Shown here piece by piece: positions 30,101 through 52,412 of a stretch of DNA of 64,000 nt (positions within the stretch are counted from its first letter, which is position 1; each line of letters begins with the position of its first letter). The DNA comes from Theodoxus fluviatilis. Taxonomy: Eukaryota > Mollusca > Gastropoda > Cycloneritida > Neritidae. The stretch is from NCBI GenBank assembly GCA_034096865.1, contig JAWQFJ010000523.1, forward strand, positions 1 to 64,000. Direction: 5' to 3'. Below the pieces are notes generated by a model. It did not search any database and had not been told where the DNA came from. It was given only the letters and a program-made list of their open reading frames with translations. The translations under genes were made by a program, and so were the position numbers.

Positions 30101-33100
30101 AATTACATGAATGAAGAGCACTTGTGTATTTGTAATGTTATGATTGATATAACAACAAATGTTCACATAATTTTGATGTTTTAAGAAAAAGATGCCTATC
30201 ATGTTGCTACACCTGTTTTTTTCCCCTCATAAATCATGTTTCTGTTTGAACCACATCAACATATTTTCTTTTCCTGCATCTTTGTTGAAGTTGGGACAAA
30301 TGTGTTGAGTGCCGTGGAATGAGTAGACGTTGAAGGATGCTCAGTAGAAGCTGAGATGGACCATGCTCAGTAGAAGCTGAGATGGACTTCTGTCTTGTTC
30401 TCCAGGCATCCCAGGCCAGCAGATTCCTTCCAGTCAGCTAGGTCAGCATGCCCAAAACACCCATGATAATGGCAATAGTGAGTATCCACTGTACTTCAGT
30501 ACTCATGTATGGTCTTCTTTGTCACTGGATGTACTGTGCTGTAGTGAGTATCCACCGTACCTCAGTACTCATGTATGGTCTTCTTTGTCACTGGATGTAC
30601 TGTGCTGTAGTGAGTATCCACCGTACCTCAGTACTCATGTATGGTCTTCTTTCTCATTGAATGTACTGTGCTGTAGTGAGTATCCACCGTACCTCAGTAC
30701 TCATGTATGGTCTTCTTTCTCATTGAATGTACTGTGCTGTAGTAAGTATCCACTGTACCTCAGTACTCATGTATGGTCTTCTTTCTCATTGAATGTACTG
30801 TGCTGTAGTGAGTATCCACCGTACCTCAGTACTCATGTATGGTCTTCTCTCTCATTGAATGTACGGTGCTGTAGTGAGTATCCACCGTACCTCAGTACTC
30901 ATGTATGGTCTTCTTTCTCATTGGATGTACTGTTCTGTAGTGAGTATCCACCGTACCTCAGTACTCATGTATGGTCTTCTTTCTCATTGGATGTACTGTG
31001 CTGTAGTAAGTATCCACTGTACCTCAGTACTCATGTATGGTCTTCTTTCTCATTGAATGTACTGTGCTGTAGTGAGTATCCACCGTACCTCAGTACTCAT
31101 GTATGGTCTTCTTTCTCATTGAATGTACTGTGCTGTAGTGAGTATCCACCGTACCTCAGTACTCATGTATGGTCTTCTTTCTCATTGAATGTACTGTGCT
31201 GTAGTGAGTATCCACTGTACTTCAGTACTCATGTATGGTCTTCTTTCTCATTGAATGTACTGTGCTGTAGTGAGTATCCACCGTACCTCAGTACTCATGT
31301 ATGGTCTTCTTTCTCATTGAATGTACTGTGCTGTAGTGAGTATCCACCGTACCTCAGTACTCATGTATGGTCTTCTTTCTCATTGGATGTACTGTTCTGT
31401 AGTGAGTATCCACCGTACCTCAGTACTCATGTATGGTCTTCTTTCTCATTGAATGTACTGTGCTGTAGTGAGTATCCACTGTACCTCAGTACTCATGTAT
31501 GGTCTTCTTTCTCATTGAATGTACTGTGCTGTAGTGAGTATCCACCGTACCTCAGTACTCATGTATGGTCATCTTTCTCATTGAATGCACTGTGCTGTAG
31601 TGAGTATCCACCGTACCTCAGTACTCATGTATGGTCTTCTTTCTCATTGAATGTACTGTGCTGTAGTGAGTATCCACTGTACCTCAGTACTCATGTATGG
31701 TCTTCTTTCTCAACGAAGACCCCTGTGTCTCTCTTCGTGATTCATAAAGAGGCGAATAAATACAGACTTTGTGACTTGATTTGCGTTTACTCTAGACTAT
31801 TGTAATGATTTTTGTGCTTAATGGCCTTACATAGCCTACAACGGCTGACAGGCCATAAAACTCCATCCATCTTTCTCACTGGATGTGCAATGCTGTAGTG
31901 AGTACCCACTGTACCTCAGTACTGATTTATGGTCTTCTTTGTCACTGGATGTACAATGCTGTGGTGAGTACCCACTGTACCTCAGTACTGATTTATGGTC
32001 TTCTTTGTCACTGGATGTGCAATGCTGTAGTGAGTATCCACTGTACCTCAGTACTGATTTATGGTCTTCTTTGTCACTGGATGTGCAATGCTGTGGTGAG
32101 TACCCACTGTACCTCAGTACTGATTTATGGTCTTCCTTGTCACTAGATGTACAATGCTGTAGTGTGTATCCATTGTATCTCAGTAGTGCCCTTGTGTCTT
32201 CTTTTCCCTGTGAATGCAGAACGAAATAAATAGTGTCCACTGTACTATATGAAACAACCAACTCTAAGTTAAGTTCTTGATCTCATTAGAATGAAGACAA
32301 GTTATAATGGAGACAATAGGAGACAAGATGAATAAGACTAAGAGGTGCACATTTTTTTAAATACTGAAATGTCATTGTCAGGCACAAGATAAAAAAGCAT
32401 GTACTTACAGGGGTGGGGGGGTGGGGAGTAAAAGTGCCCTGTCTGTGATTGGGTTGTACATTGCAGTCCTGAGTATCCACTGTATCTTAGTACCCCTCTG
32501 CATCCTTTGCATTTGGATGTACAATGCAGTAGTGAATATGTGATTGACCAAAACACTGCTTGGAATAGCAGTGGTGAATCCATTTCCATATATATATGTT
32601 CACTTGTCTATTAGCACTTTGAAAATATTTCTTCAAAACTTGTAATAGTTGACACTTGATCTATTTTATCATAACTGTGGAGTTATATTTTGTTCTTCAT
32701 TGATGATGATAAAATGCTTGAAACATCATTGTGACATTCTAGTCTGTAAAGTTCTATTTTGTGTGATGGGTTGAATGTTTCCCTCTTGCAGCGGTGATTC
32801 TCACGGCAGTGTTGTGTGTTGGCGGAGTGCTGGCCCTCATGTTGCTCATATTCTTCTACATCTTCCAGCGAAAGTAAGTGAGCCATGTTTCTATTTATTT
32901 GATGTGTTCACATTTACATCTACTGTGGCCAGTTCAGTGTACTGTTTTAACACATTTTCTTATATATATTATTAAAATGTTTTTATCTGATCTTCATAAG
33001 CATATATATTAATATTGTCATAGTGATCACAGCAATTCTTTAAATAATTTGTATGAGTTGTTAAGGCAATTATTGTTTCTTCTTATTTAAATCAGCACAG

Positions 33101-33871
33101 TTAGGCTGGTGACAGGAGCCATCTTGTTGACCTTAAGTCAGCCAATTTGTCACAAGCCAATTTGTCACGAGCCCATCTACCTGCCTGTTTTGCAGCCAAA
33201 AAAGGAAATACGCCAATGAGGAACCTATTGTGCACTTTGAGAACGTGAGCTACAACCAGAGGGACACAAATTCCAGCAACAACATGGATTCTCAGCCCAG
33301 AGAAGATGCCATGTACCTTACCCCTGTGCAGGCGCGGGTGGTGTATGACCAGGCCAGCAAGACGGTCAGCCACAACCTGAACAGGGCCTCCCCCTCCTCT
33401 GCCTCATCCTCCGAGTCCCTGGGGGCGTGCGGGGGCACCCCTCTGCATTCTAGCATCACCAAGCTGGCTGGTGCAGTCGTGGAGCTCCCCTCCCCCTCCT
33501 CTGCCTCCTATCCCTACCCCGCCACCTCGGCCTCGGCCCAGCCCCGCATCCCTGGCTCGCCATCCTCCCAGCCTCTGCTGTCTGCCTCCCCCAACAACTC
33601 CAACTCCTCCATTGCCTCGCAACCCCTCCCCCCCACCCCTCCCGAGGCGGCATCTCTCCTCCTTGCCTCTGGCAGTGGAGAAAATGTGAAGATGGATGGA
33701 AGCTACATGGAGATGAACATCTCCAATCGCAAGTCCAACCTCTACGTAGAGCCCAACCGGGTGGTCACAAGCGTGGAGGGAAAGCCAGACCCCAACTCGG
33801 AGACGGCGCCTGTGTATTGCAACACTATGACCAGCAGCACCAACGAGAACCACTACGAGCCCCTCCCATGA
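27169..33871 (+). CDS. Single-pass membrane receptor with one C-type lectin domain and tyrosine-rich tail, 5' incomplete
   Basis: Exons, with phases agreeing throughout: 27169-27441, 27914-28078, optional 28915-29106, 30406-30477, 32792-32873, 33196-33871 (TGA). The first two encode a C-type lectin domain with six cysteines (DCPP, TCYLF, DACWNLGG, ENCAAM, YPCRL, ICQF), VWLGAE in the place of WIGL and WKWHDYPC in the place of the WND region. No EPN or QPD motif precedes ENC, so classical calcium-dependent sugar binding is doubtful. Exon 30406 is a short Gln/Ser-rich stalk. Exon 32792 is a membrane helix (TAVLCVGGVLALMLLIFFYI) ending in QRK. The 224-residue tail is Ser/Pro-rich with about ten tyrosines, including YMEM (YxxM, PI3-kinase type), YANE and YCNT (YxN, Grb2 type), YLTP, YVEP and YEPL. 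Inferred role: cell-surface recognition and tyrosine-kinase signalling. The signal peptide exon is missing. The gene is not named with confidence. Confidence 0.88.
28915..29106 (+). other. Candidate cassette exon in lectin receptor stalk
   Basis: The stretch begins after GTATCAG and ends before GTTGGT. It is 192 bases long, open in the frame demanded by the preceding exon, and phase 1 at both ends, so it could be included or skipped without a frameshift. It would add 64 residues (starting VVPKRHQTTKATPLQYIELP) between lectin domain and stalk. The donor is weak and there is no homology support. The mirror is 21403-21594. Confidence 0.4.
29548..29723. mobile_element. Possible MITE with TTAACTCTTAAG inverted ends (right arm)
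   Basis: Mirror of 20786-20961. It lies in the receptor intron between the candidate cassette exon and the stalk exon. Confidence 0.4.
30478..31712 (+). repeat. 66-bp minisatellite multiplying the receptor's 5' splice donor
   Basis: The array starts at the first base of the intron after stalk exon 30406-30477 and contains nearly 19 units of 66 bp. Each unit begins GTGAGTATCC (GTAAGTATCC in two) and ends TGTGCTGTA, so each supplies a consensus donor. The unit is 22 codons and every donor is in phase 1 like the real one. Reading on from the exon, the frame stays open to 31805, giving Cys-rich 22-residue repeats starting SEYPPYLSTHVW and ending NVLCC. Unit differences are mostly amino-acid changing (Pro/Leu, Asn/Asp, Cys/Phe), which argues against strong protein constraint. 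Whether any copy is exonic is unknown. Confidence 0.95.
31712..31800 (+). repeat. Diverged dispersed repeat inserted in the 66-bp array
   Basis: From GACCCCTGTGTCTCTCTTCG to the TACTCTAGAC end it aligns with the dispersed family at 23535 and 55022 (shared GATTCATAA, AGGCGAATAAATA, GTGACTTGATTTGCGTT). It interrupts the minisatellite between its two blocks. The open frame through the array ends inside it, at 31805. Mirror at about 18705-18790. Confidence 0.7.
31885..32210 (+). repeat. 66-bp minisatellite, second block (right arm)
   Basis: Five or so units of the ACTGATTTATGG subtype, each again with GTGAGTA after GCTGTA or GCTGTG. A decayed unit lies at about 32459-32540. Mirror of 18300-18620. 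Confidence 0.9.
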
Positions 33872-35744
33872 TCGATCGTGTGCATCCACTTGTAGAGGAA
33901 ATCATTTGCTGGACTGGCCATGGTTCAAGCTGAGGAACAGCACATGTAGCTGCTGTGTTGAGCAACGAAGATGAGCCCAGCAGAATCTAAATGCTGCCAA
34001 ACTGAGGTGACAGGGTGCTAAGAATGTGACGTCTGGGTGTCACAAGGTCCCTAGAGGGCCTTGGAGGTGTTGGTGTGATAAGACAAGGAGGCTGTAGAAC
34101 TACGGAGCAGGAGATAACACCACAGACCCTAGTGCTCTTTGCCTTGGGGGTGGAGTCTCACTGTTTGCCAGAGGAGTAGCAATTGGTAGATCATGGTGTC
34201 ATTGTAAGCTTTGAAGACCAAGATCAGCTTGCTCACTCTGATGAGATTGGCAGCTCTGTATGTTTCAGGGATATCTGGTGGTGCTGACGGTTTTGGGGCA
34301 ATGTGTGAGAATCAACGCCCTGTTCTCTGTAGCGTGGGATTTGTACATTTTAAATCCATGGGGACTGAATCCTTGATATGTTGTCTTCATTAAAGAAGAT
34401 GTTTTACAAGGGGAATGCACAGAAAAGGTTGACTAAGGATTTCATTCAAAGGGGCTGTTCTCCATGTAGGAGGATTCTGAAAGAAATGTAACTATGAATA
34501 TCTTTCAAGTGCTCATTTTTAGATAGGCAGAAATAGCAGAATCAGGAAATGGTCATTTCACGTAAAATGGAGGAAATAGAAATTTGTAGAGTTGATTACT
34601 TTTAAAAGTGTGGATAGTGTGAAGATACACAAAAACTTCCTTCAGTCACATTTTGAGATCTTCTGGGGGTGATTTTTTTTTTTTTAACTCGCCTTCATAC
34701 AAAGTTGCTCAGTCAATCCAAAAAGATCATGCATGGAGGTTGTGTATACTTAAGATATTCTGCTGCTATTAGACATTGTTTCTTGCCATCATTGACAAAC
34801 TAGTCCATGCTTGAATGATGCCACTCATAGTAAGGTTGTACTTATTGTCAATGACTAATGGAATCAGTGACATTAGCTTTATTTGAAATGCATTGTATGT
34901 TGCCTAGTACAAATAGCAGTCACTTTTTATATGTTATACATAATGAATAGTGGCTCTGTTGAGCCTTGATAGTTTTTGTGCAGTATTGTGTACATGTATG
35001 TGCTCCATCTCAAGTGACGTAATCACTCAGTGATAACACATCTTGTATTGTGTCTGTCTGTATTAGTAAGTGTTTTGGTATCTTTGATATTATGTGGCAG
35101 TGATAGTTAGATATATCTTGGAGACTGTAAGCTCACAGTTAACTTTGCAAGTTCTGAAATCATTGTGGATCATTCAGGCTCCCAGTATAGTACACATGAA
35201 TACAGGGTTTTTATGTCTACTTATGTATGTTTGCAGACATCTATTGGCAGTGAAGAGAAATGTACACATTCGTAAGAGTACTCTGAAACTGTATAACTGT
35301 GTTTGTTACTTGACACCAGGAGTATTCCAGAAAAAAAGAGGAGGAGGAGAAAGCTTCAAAGTGTCCTTGTGGATTTGGAGAACGGGGAGGAGGAAGAAGG
35401 AGGAGGAGAAGGAAGAAGGAGGAGGAGGAGGAGGAGTCAGTGTTCTTGTGGTAGGTCCTGATAGGCTGAGCGTCCTCACAGCACGGGGACCCCAAGACAC
35501 CTCCCTGGCACATTCATGGTGGCTGTGCAGGTGCTACTGGAGCAAACCCTGAAAGCAGACATGCCACACCATTCCAGCTGAGATGACAACAGTTGAATTT
35601 GAAGTTTTGGTGTGTTTCTGGCTGTCCATGCAGCTCCTGCCCAGTCCACAACCCTCGGGTGTCTCCCTGAAAATGTTTTGTCTAAATCTATGACTATTCC
35701 CTCTGGATTCTCTCCATCTCTCTGTCTCTCTCTCTCTGTCTCTG

Positions 35745-35842
<98 letters not shown>

Positions 35843-38800
35843 TCTTTCATGTAGTGAATGAAAGTATGAAGGACTCTTGATGGTATCTTCTTCTTCTTCT
35901 CGAACGCCATCACACTTGCATTCTAGAGTCAAGGATGAAATGGGTTGTCTCTGATGGTATTGTATAGCTGTTTTTTGAGGGCATTACTGGTGGATGAGAC
36001 ATAGAGCTTAAAAATGGATATGTACTGTTTTAATGGTCAGAGATAGGCAGACAATGCCTTTGGGCAGCCTTTATGTCCTAAACCAAAGATATTATGACTT
36101 ATGTAGGGCATCAGAATAAGTAGCCACTCCCTGTTGCAGTCACTTTATGCAGTCTGTGCATGATCTTGTCTCGCCTATCTCTCTCAATGCCAACAGCTGT
36201 AGCTGTCTGAACAAAGTTTTTCAGGCAGACTGTCGGACTAAACACAGTGCTACTGTCACAAGGCCAGTCTTGAAAGGGCAGCAGATTAACCTTCAAATGT
36301 TGCACATTTCCACTCTATGCAGTAGTTGAAGCAAGTTTCACTGGAAACAATGAGAAAGTTCTTTCTGCGCGTGCGTTAACGCACTGGGGCTGGCAATTGC
36401 CAGACCCCCCTCCAGAAGCTGAGCGCGGTCAGCGCACTGACCGAAGTTAGGAGCAGACAACATGAGAAACCATCTGCTAATGGCATCCAACAACCGTGAT
36501 CTGTGGCCCCGTGCAAAAAATTGTGTTTACTTCGGTACTAGACAGATTTGCTGCACCTTCATTCAATTTACATACATCATCTATCCATGTTCATTACATC
36601 ATCTATTCATGTTCATTTTGGAAGGTTTCAGCTATGCATTTTCATTTTAAAGGTGCATTTTGTAGTCCTCTTCTGTCTGAGACAAAAGCACATGAATTCT
36701 GTGATACATTTGAGAATTATGTTGATTTTGCATGTGATATTGATACATGTGTATATTTACTGTAGTTGAGATGTGTTGTGTCTTCGGTTCAACCATTCAC
36801 ATTGTAGTGAGTGTACCCAGGTGGAAAAGTTGTGAAGTGACCTTTCCATGTTTTAGCCATACTTGTAGTTCAATGTGTGAAACTTTGGCACGCACACCCA
36901 CCAACTCTCCACCCACCCTCCTCTGTATAGTGCCACCACAAACTGTAGTAAATACTATTTCAGCAATCCAGCCTTAGCAATCCTAAGATATTGGGATGAA
37001 AATGAACAAGAGGGTAGACTTTTCTCATCTGAATGAGATTCATGTTTCAAGTCACCAGCTCGAGTGTAAATCTGACATTTTTCTTACAGACGGTTCATAA
37101 TTGCAGAGCAATGTGCATTTTTGTGCATTACACATCTTTTGAGATTTGAAATCCCATCAAATCTTGGATAAGTAATGAAGGATATTTTGAGAGTTATGGA
37201 GTTCAAACAAAAAAGAAAAGTAACCATGTAGGAATTATTATTGGAGGACACCCATAGGTTGGTGTTTGCTGCATTGACCATCATCATTATAACAGTCATT
37301 TCATGAGGTCTCATCTAAGCCCACCCTCATTGCATCAGTAGCCATGACCATGTAGGAATTATTATTGGAGGACACCCATAGGTTGGTGTTTGCTGTATTG
37401 ACCATCATCATTATAACAGTCATTTCATGAGGTCTCATCTAAGCCCACCCTCATTGCATCAGTAGCCATGATCCTACCCTTCTGTATCCTACCGCCTGGC
37501 TTCAGCCATGGTCTCCGATGTGTACTTGGTAATCCGACTACACAACTAGCAGTGCCAAATCCATGTCATGTTGAAGAATCAAATTGTTCGTGTTTTTTTC
37601 TGTACAATTTTTCATTAAATTGATTTATACACATTTGCCTGGTGTTGTGTTGAATGTCTTCGAGGTATTGCACATCAAAAGATTCTAAAACTTGGAATGT
37701 TCCCTGTGTACATTTATTTTCTTGTTATGTGAGAAGCATCTTAGTTATTTGGAACCGACAAAAACATCAAACCAACAAAGACAGACTATTAACACCTTTG
37801 CAGTTTATTACGAACAAAGTTTTTGTTTTGCCTCGCAGATGGCCATCACAATCACCACACTTTCATGAAAACTATTTCACACGTCCACACACTCCACTTG
37901 CACAAAATGGCAGCCCTATGCACACTATATGGCAACAGAGGAACATGTGACAAGATGTACTTGGTACACATGGGCATTCCTTCCCTGTGGTTAAGCCACA
38001 GAGATCTCTGGAGAGCACCGGTCTAGGTCTGGGCTCCATTCAGGAAGGCTGGGAAGTCGAGCAGAAACGAAAACCTCTAAGGAAAAAAGCCAAGTTCTTT
38101 CAGAGGCAAAACGGCAGTGACAATTATCAGACTGCAAATAGCACGAGAAAATTTGTTCATGCTTTTTGTGTGCGTGTGTGTGTGTGGAGAAAAGGGAAAC
38201 CTTGATTTGAAGCAGATATGCAAGCTCGATTTGGCACTCAATGAGAGGAGAAAGTCATGTGACTTTTATTTTGTGATATACAATGTTGGAAGTGGACACA
38301 GTAAGTTCAAGGTGGGACGTAAATTCACAAGCATCTTGGAGTTAATTGATCAGAAATAGAATAAAATACACCATTTATTTTGCAGTAGTCAGATTTTTCA
38401 AGTATGCTGTTGTATTTGTGACAATGTCCTCTAATACTGTACTGAAAACACTCCAAACTCAATTTTTTCTTTAAGCCAGTCTTTGACTTGTAACTACTGC
38501 GTCACCAAGAGATAACTTCAGCAACTGAGAGACTAGGGCAACATCAAGAGGAAAATGCCATCAGACCTACAGAGATCTAATCTACTTTCAGTTCTGACCA
38601 AGCACTGCAGATACATTTACTTGCAGCTCTGGAGTGAAAAATTGCCTTCACTGTCAATGTCAGTTAAACTCTACATAGACCGTATGCTCTTACATCATTC
38701 CAACACTAAACTTTAGGATCATTCCCACAATGAACATATGGGATCATTCCCACACTGAACATGTAGGATTCTTGATTAACAAGAGTTTTACATAAGTACT

Positions 38801-39938
38801 AATTTTTGTGAGAATGAGAATGACTGCACTATAATTCTGGCCAACAAGTCATTAAGTTCCATAGACATAGTTTTACTTTTTATTTGATAACAGCCACGAA
38901 TGCTTGTGGCCATTTCAAAATGACACCTAGACAAGAGACAAAGAGGACACTTTTAGATTCAGAACAAAATCAAAAGCTCTTGTTTTCACTGGTACACCAA
39001 TTGCATTCATTTCATTCACAACTTTCAAAAGTTTTCTGTGAAGAAGACAAAGCAAGGAATTCCAAGACTACCCAAGTATTGACAGTGCACAATAAAAGAT
39101 ACAAATTGGGAAGTAAAATAAAATGAAAGCACCAGGAGAAAACCACCTCAACTGCTACTTCCGTCTATACATACATTGAAGCAAATGACCATGGACACAC
39201 CAACAGCATACAGGGTGAACAGTGCAAAATTGAACACAACACAATGATGATAAATGCCTACGTTGTTAGTGAAAAATGACTTAAAATTAAAGCTGGGAGG
39301 AAAAACAACCTTCACAGAACATAAAACCCATCTGCTTCAAACATGTAGGAATAGTTGCAACATTTTGTGGGTGAGACACTGAATAGAAGTGAAAAAGAGC
39401 CCAACATATAATAAATATGGTCGCTAAGCACCAGGCAGCACAGAGAGTTGAATGGTTACGGAAGGAGCAATCAGTATCCGTCACTTTTCAGTGGGCATAC
39501 AAGTCACAAGGCAATAACAGAGGGGCACTTGAGGAATGGGTTGGCAGAGAAAGCACTTGCTGTCACAGATGGCAAGAAACATCATCACAAGCTCTCTCCT
39601 TTGAAGAATGTTCCACTTCAGTGCATTCACTAAGACAAGGACAGGATATGTCGGCGTACATGATGCACAGCTTTTGAATTCAAGACCAGGGGACAGCAAC
39701 TACCATGCAAGGAAAAACCTGCATCAACCATAGATTTCACTTGTTGTTTATTCTTTTCAAAAATGATTCAGTGTAGTTATCACTGACAAAGTGGAGATAA
39801 TTTCATGGACAGTGCAACACATTGCATGGACGATATTTGGAATGATGAATAAATGAATTTTTCCCACCAGTGCCATTCTACAGTGCAGAAGTGGAGAGGA
39901 GGGAGGGAGATTTTTTTTTTTGGGGGGGGGGGGGAGGG

Positions 39939-39976
<38 letters not shown>

Positions 39977-40006
39977 GAGAGTGAGAGAGAGAGAGTGAGA
40001 GAGAGA

Positions 40007-40081
<75 letters not shown>

Positions 40082-41367
40082 GAACTGAGCTGTGTTTTCC
40101 ATGGCATTGGGAATTTTTTCGAAGATGGACAAGCGATAACTAGAGTCTGGAAAACAAGTTAAAACTGAGCAGGGCTGAATGATAGTGGTCATTTCAAGAG
40201 AACTAAGGATTTCAATATTAAGATTTCTTCACCTACAATCTCAACCAAGATCAATACAGGTGCTCCTTTAATGATTAAATGTAAGATATTGTAGCACTAG
40301 TAAGTTATAATAAATAGATCAAGACAAATTACTAAGATCAATGCATTGAAACAAATTATACATCAAAGAATCAACATAGAATCATTCTATCAACACACTC
40401 ATTAAACTGGAAGTATTCATTAACAAGAAACATAACTGTATTAGTAATGAACCAGCTAATAAATGTTTTATGATCAAGAAAATTATTCTGCAAATAAGCC
40501 TGAACTAAAAAAGATTGAAAATAATTTAAATGCGTTTATAAAACAGACTTTCCATCACCTTTTCAATCACGAACATATCCAGCAAATAATCAATTCATAA
40601 GTGCAATTACTGATCATGAAAACTAAAATTTGAGCACAAAAGCATTATTCTAATCATGCAAAAGAGGTAACTAGATACCAATATTCAAACATCATTTCCC
40701 CACTGGATAGCAGCAACACAAGCAAAACCAAAGCAACACTACTAACAACTGATGTGCACAGCAATGAGGGTTGTAGGCTAGGTTATCAAGTACCAGAGTG
40801 CAGGTACAACATAGTGCCTTTTCTGCCATTCAGTCCACTCATAAACCTTGGCAACAGAAACAGGAAGCACTGCCCCCAACATTGTTTCACTCTGGCTTCA
40901 CTTCACTAGTCACGAACCTCACAAGGTTGGGTGAAGAAACCACTAACTGTGCAACATCCACCAAAACATGAACAGACCTTCAGATTTTCTTCAACTTCAA
41001 GTTACTTTCTTCCTTTCATAGATTAGCACCAGCTTGCAAGTAGTGTGGGAACGTGCTGTCCATTGCTACTTTGATACAAGTAAGTCAGGGATACAGTCAA
41101 TGTTGAAGCACAGTGGTAACAAACAATTGCAAACATGTAACAGTATTTTGCCTAATATCATGCCAATGTAATGAGCTGCACTGGGTCTTTGTTCACATTA
41201 TTCACACCCAAAAGGAGAAGCAGAAGAAGTAAAAGAGAACCTGTTACAAGAAACAAACAACACAGGCAAATAGAAAAAGCAGTGATCATTTTGTCAAACT
41301 TTATCTACTTTTCATCATCAGTGCCTATGTTGTATCACTCATCATCCAGACCATTTCACACACACAC

Positions 41368-41410
<43 letters not shown>

Positions 41411-42900
41411 GCACACACACACACACACACACGACAGAAAAGTGAATATATAATGTTCACCCAAAAACATCCAATACAGACCATTATTGCACTATCGAAA
41501 GTAAATCTCCCCTCTTGGATACTGCTAGCACTGCATGAATCCAACAGAGGATTTACAGTGATTTCCGAGACTGAGCAACAAATCTACCTCACGAATTAGA
41601 TGAAGATATGCTGTTCGATTTGCAGTGCTATCAAAGATAATCTTTGGTGCTACTAGGGCTTTCAAGACAAATGTGGACTATGCTGAAATCACATGCATCA
41701 TCAATACAAAGAAATAAATCATTTAGGGAGACTAATACAGAATACAATGACCTGAAATGAGCTGGTTTTCTCTTGAGTTATCAATTCATAATGTAAATAC
41801 AGTTTGTTTTGGCCTCTTTCTGAGCCAAAACTTCATGAAAATCAGAGTAATTCATTACTACACAGCAAGCACACTAACAGCCAATACAGCACTTTGGATA
41901 TGATAGATGGCGGATCAGTTTTGATTGTTCTGTGAAATAATTTACCACATCCAGTTCTTACAGAATATGATGACATTTACTGGAGGGCAGGCAAGATACA
42001 TGAAAGGATTTCATTTATTCACAGGTTGCACTCTGTGGGCTCACTAATGAACGCAGCAGGTCAGAGGGTGAAAGGATAAAAAAGAAATCACTCATTGAAA
42101 GTGACACTATCAATTTGTGAGCTTCTGGTGAACATGAAGAAAACACTGAGCTACACCCATGCTGCTGTATCTGACAATGATGTTTACTGCCTTGGAAAAA
42201 TGTCATCTATGGTTGAATGCTTTGTTGCAGTTCATCTATGGAGCAATAGATGCATACATATTCTATTGCACTACAAAGAAGTGACATTTTGTGATCAAAG
42301 CATAAAGCCACCAGTAACATTTAACCATCACAGCTTGATGACACTGACTGGACCTCCACTGAATTCAACTCTCATTCAAGTCTTCTGTTTTTGCCTCTAA
42401 TAACCAGTCAATATTCCTTGAATGCTCTACTGCACACTAGAAATTCATTAAAGAAAAACCCCCCACAGAAAATCCAACAGGTAGTAGCCTTCAAAAGCAT
42501 GTATATAAAAATGACCAATCCATTGTAAATAATGATGCACATGTTTCATGCACACACTCCAGTCTCACCCATCCGGTCAGGCATGCAAACCTATCAGCAC
42601 AGAGGTTCAACTTTGCAACATATTTCAGCCTGTAGCATTGTGTTGTGTTGTACAATACCAATGTGCACTATCTCCAGCATGACTAGAGAATTCATGAACC
42701 AGGAAAGAGTTTCGTTTGCAGCATCCACACAGAGCAGATGGGCAGCCCTTGATTTTCCCCTGCCAACCAATCAATCACGTGTGTACAAACTACTTCTGAA
42801 AGAACACGACAAAGCCCTAGCCAGCACATGATGGAAGACAGGATATGTTGTGAGAGTTATGATTCCTACACATGTACTGATGACAAATGCACTGTGAGCT
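33872..42900. other. Non-coding region between convergent genes (right arm mirror)
   Basis: Mirror of 7614-16633: 3' untranslated DNA of the receptor and WDR45B. It holds the polypurine blocks 35323-35435, (CT)n 35720-35846, the palindrome cluster 36373-36443, the two-copy duplication 37224-37471, (GA)n 39938-40078 and (CA)n 41356-41432. No exon was recognised. Arm differences cluster near 36367-36375 and 39013. Confidence 0.7.

Positions 42901-52412
<9,512 letters not shown>

Noticed and set aside
30519..31805. 428-codon open frame as an independent gene (also 18699-19985)
   Set aside because: It is produced by a 66-bp minisatellite whose unit is a multiple of three; it has no plausible start of its own and lies in the receptor intron. 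Only the possibility that it extends the receptor exon was kept.
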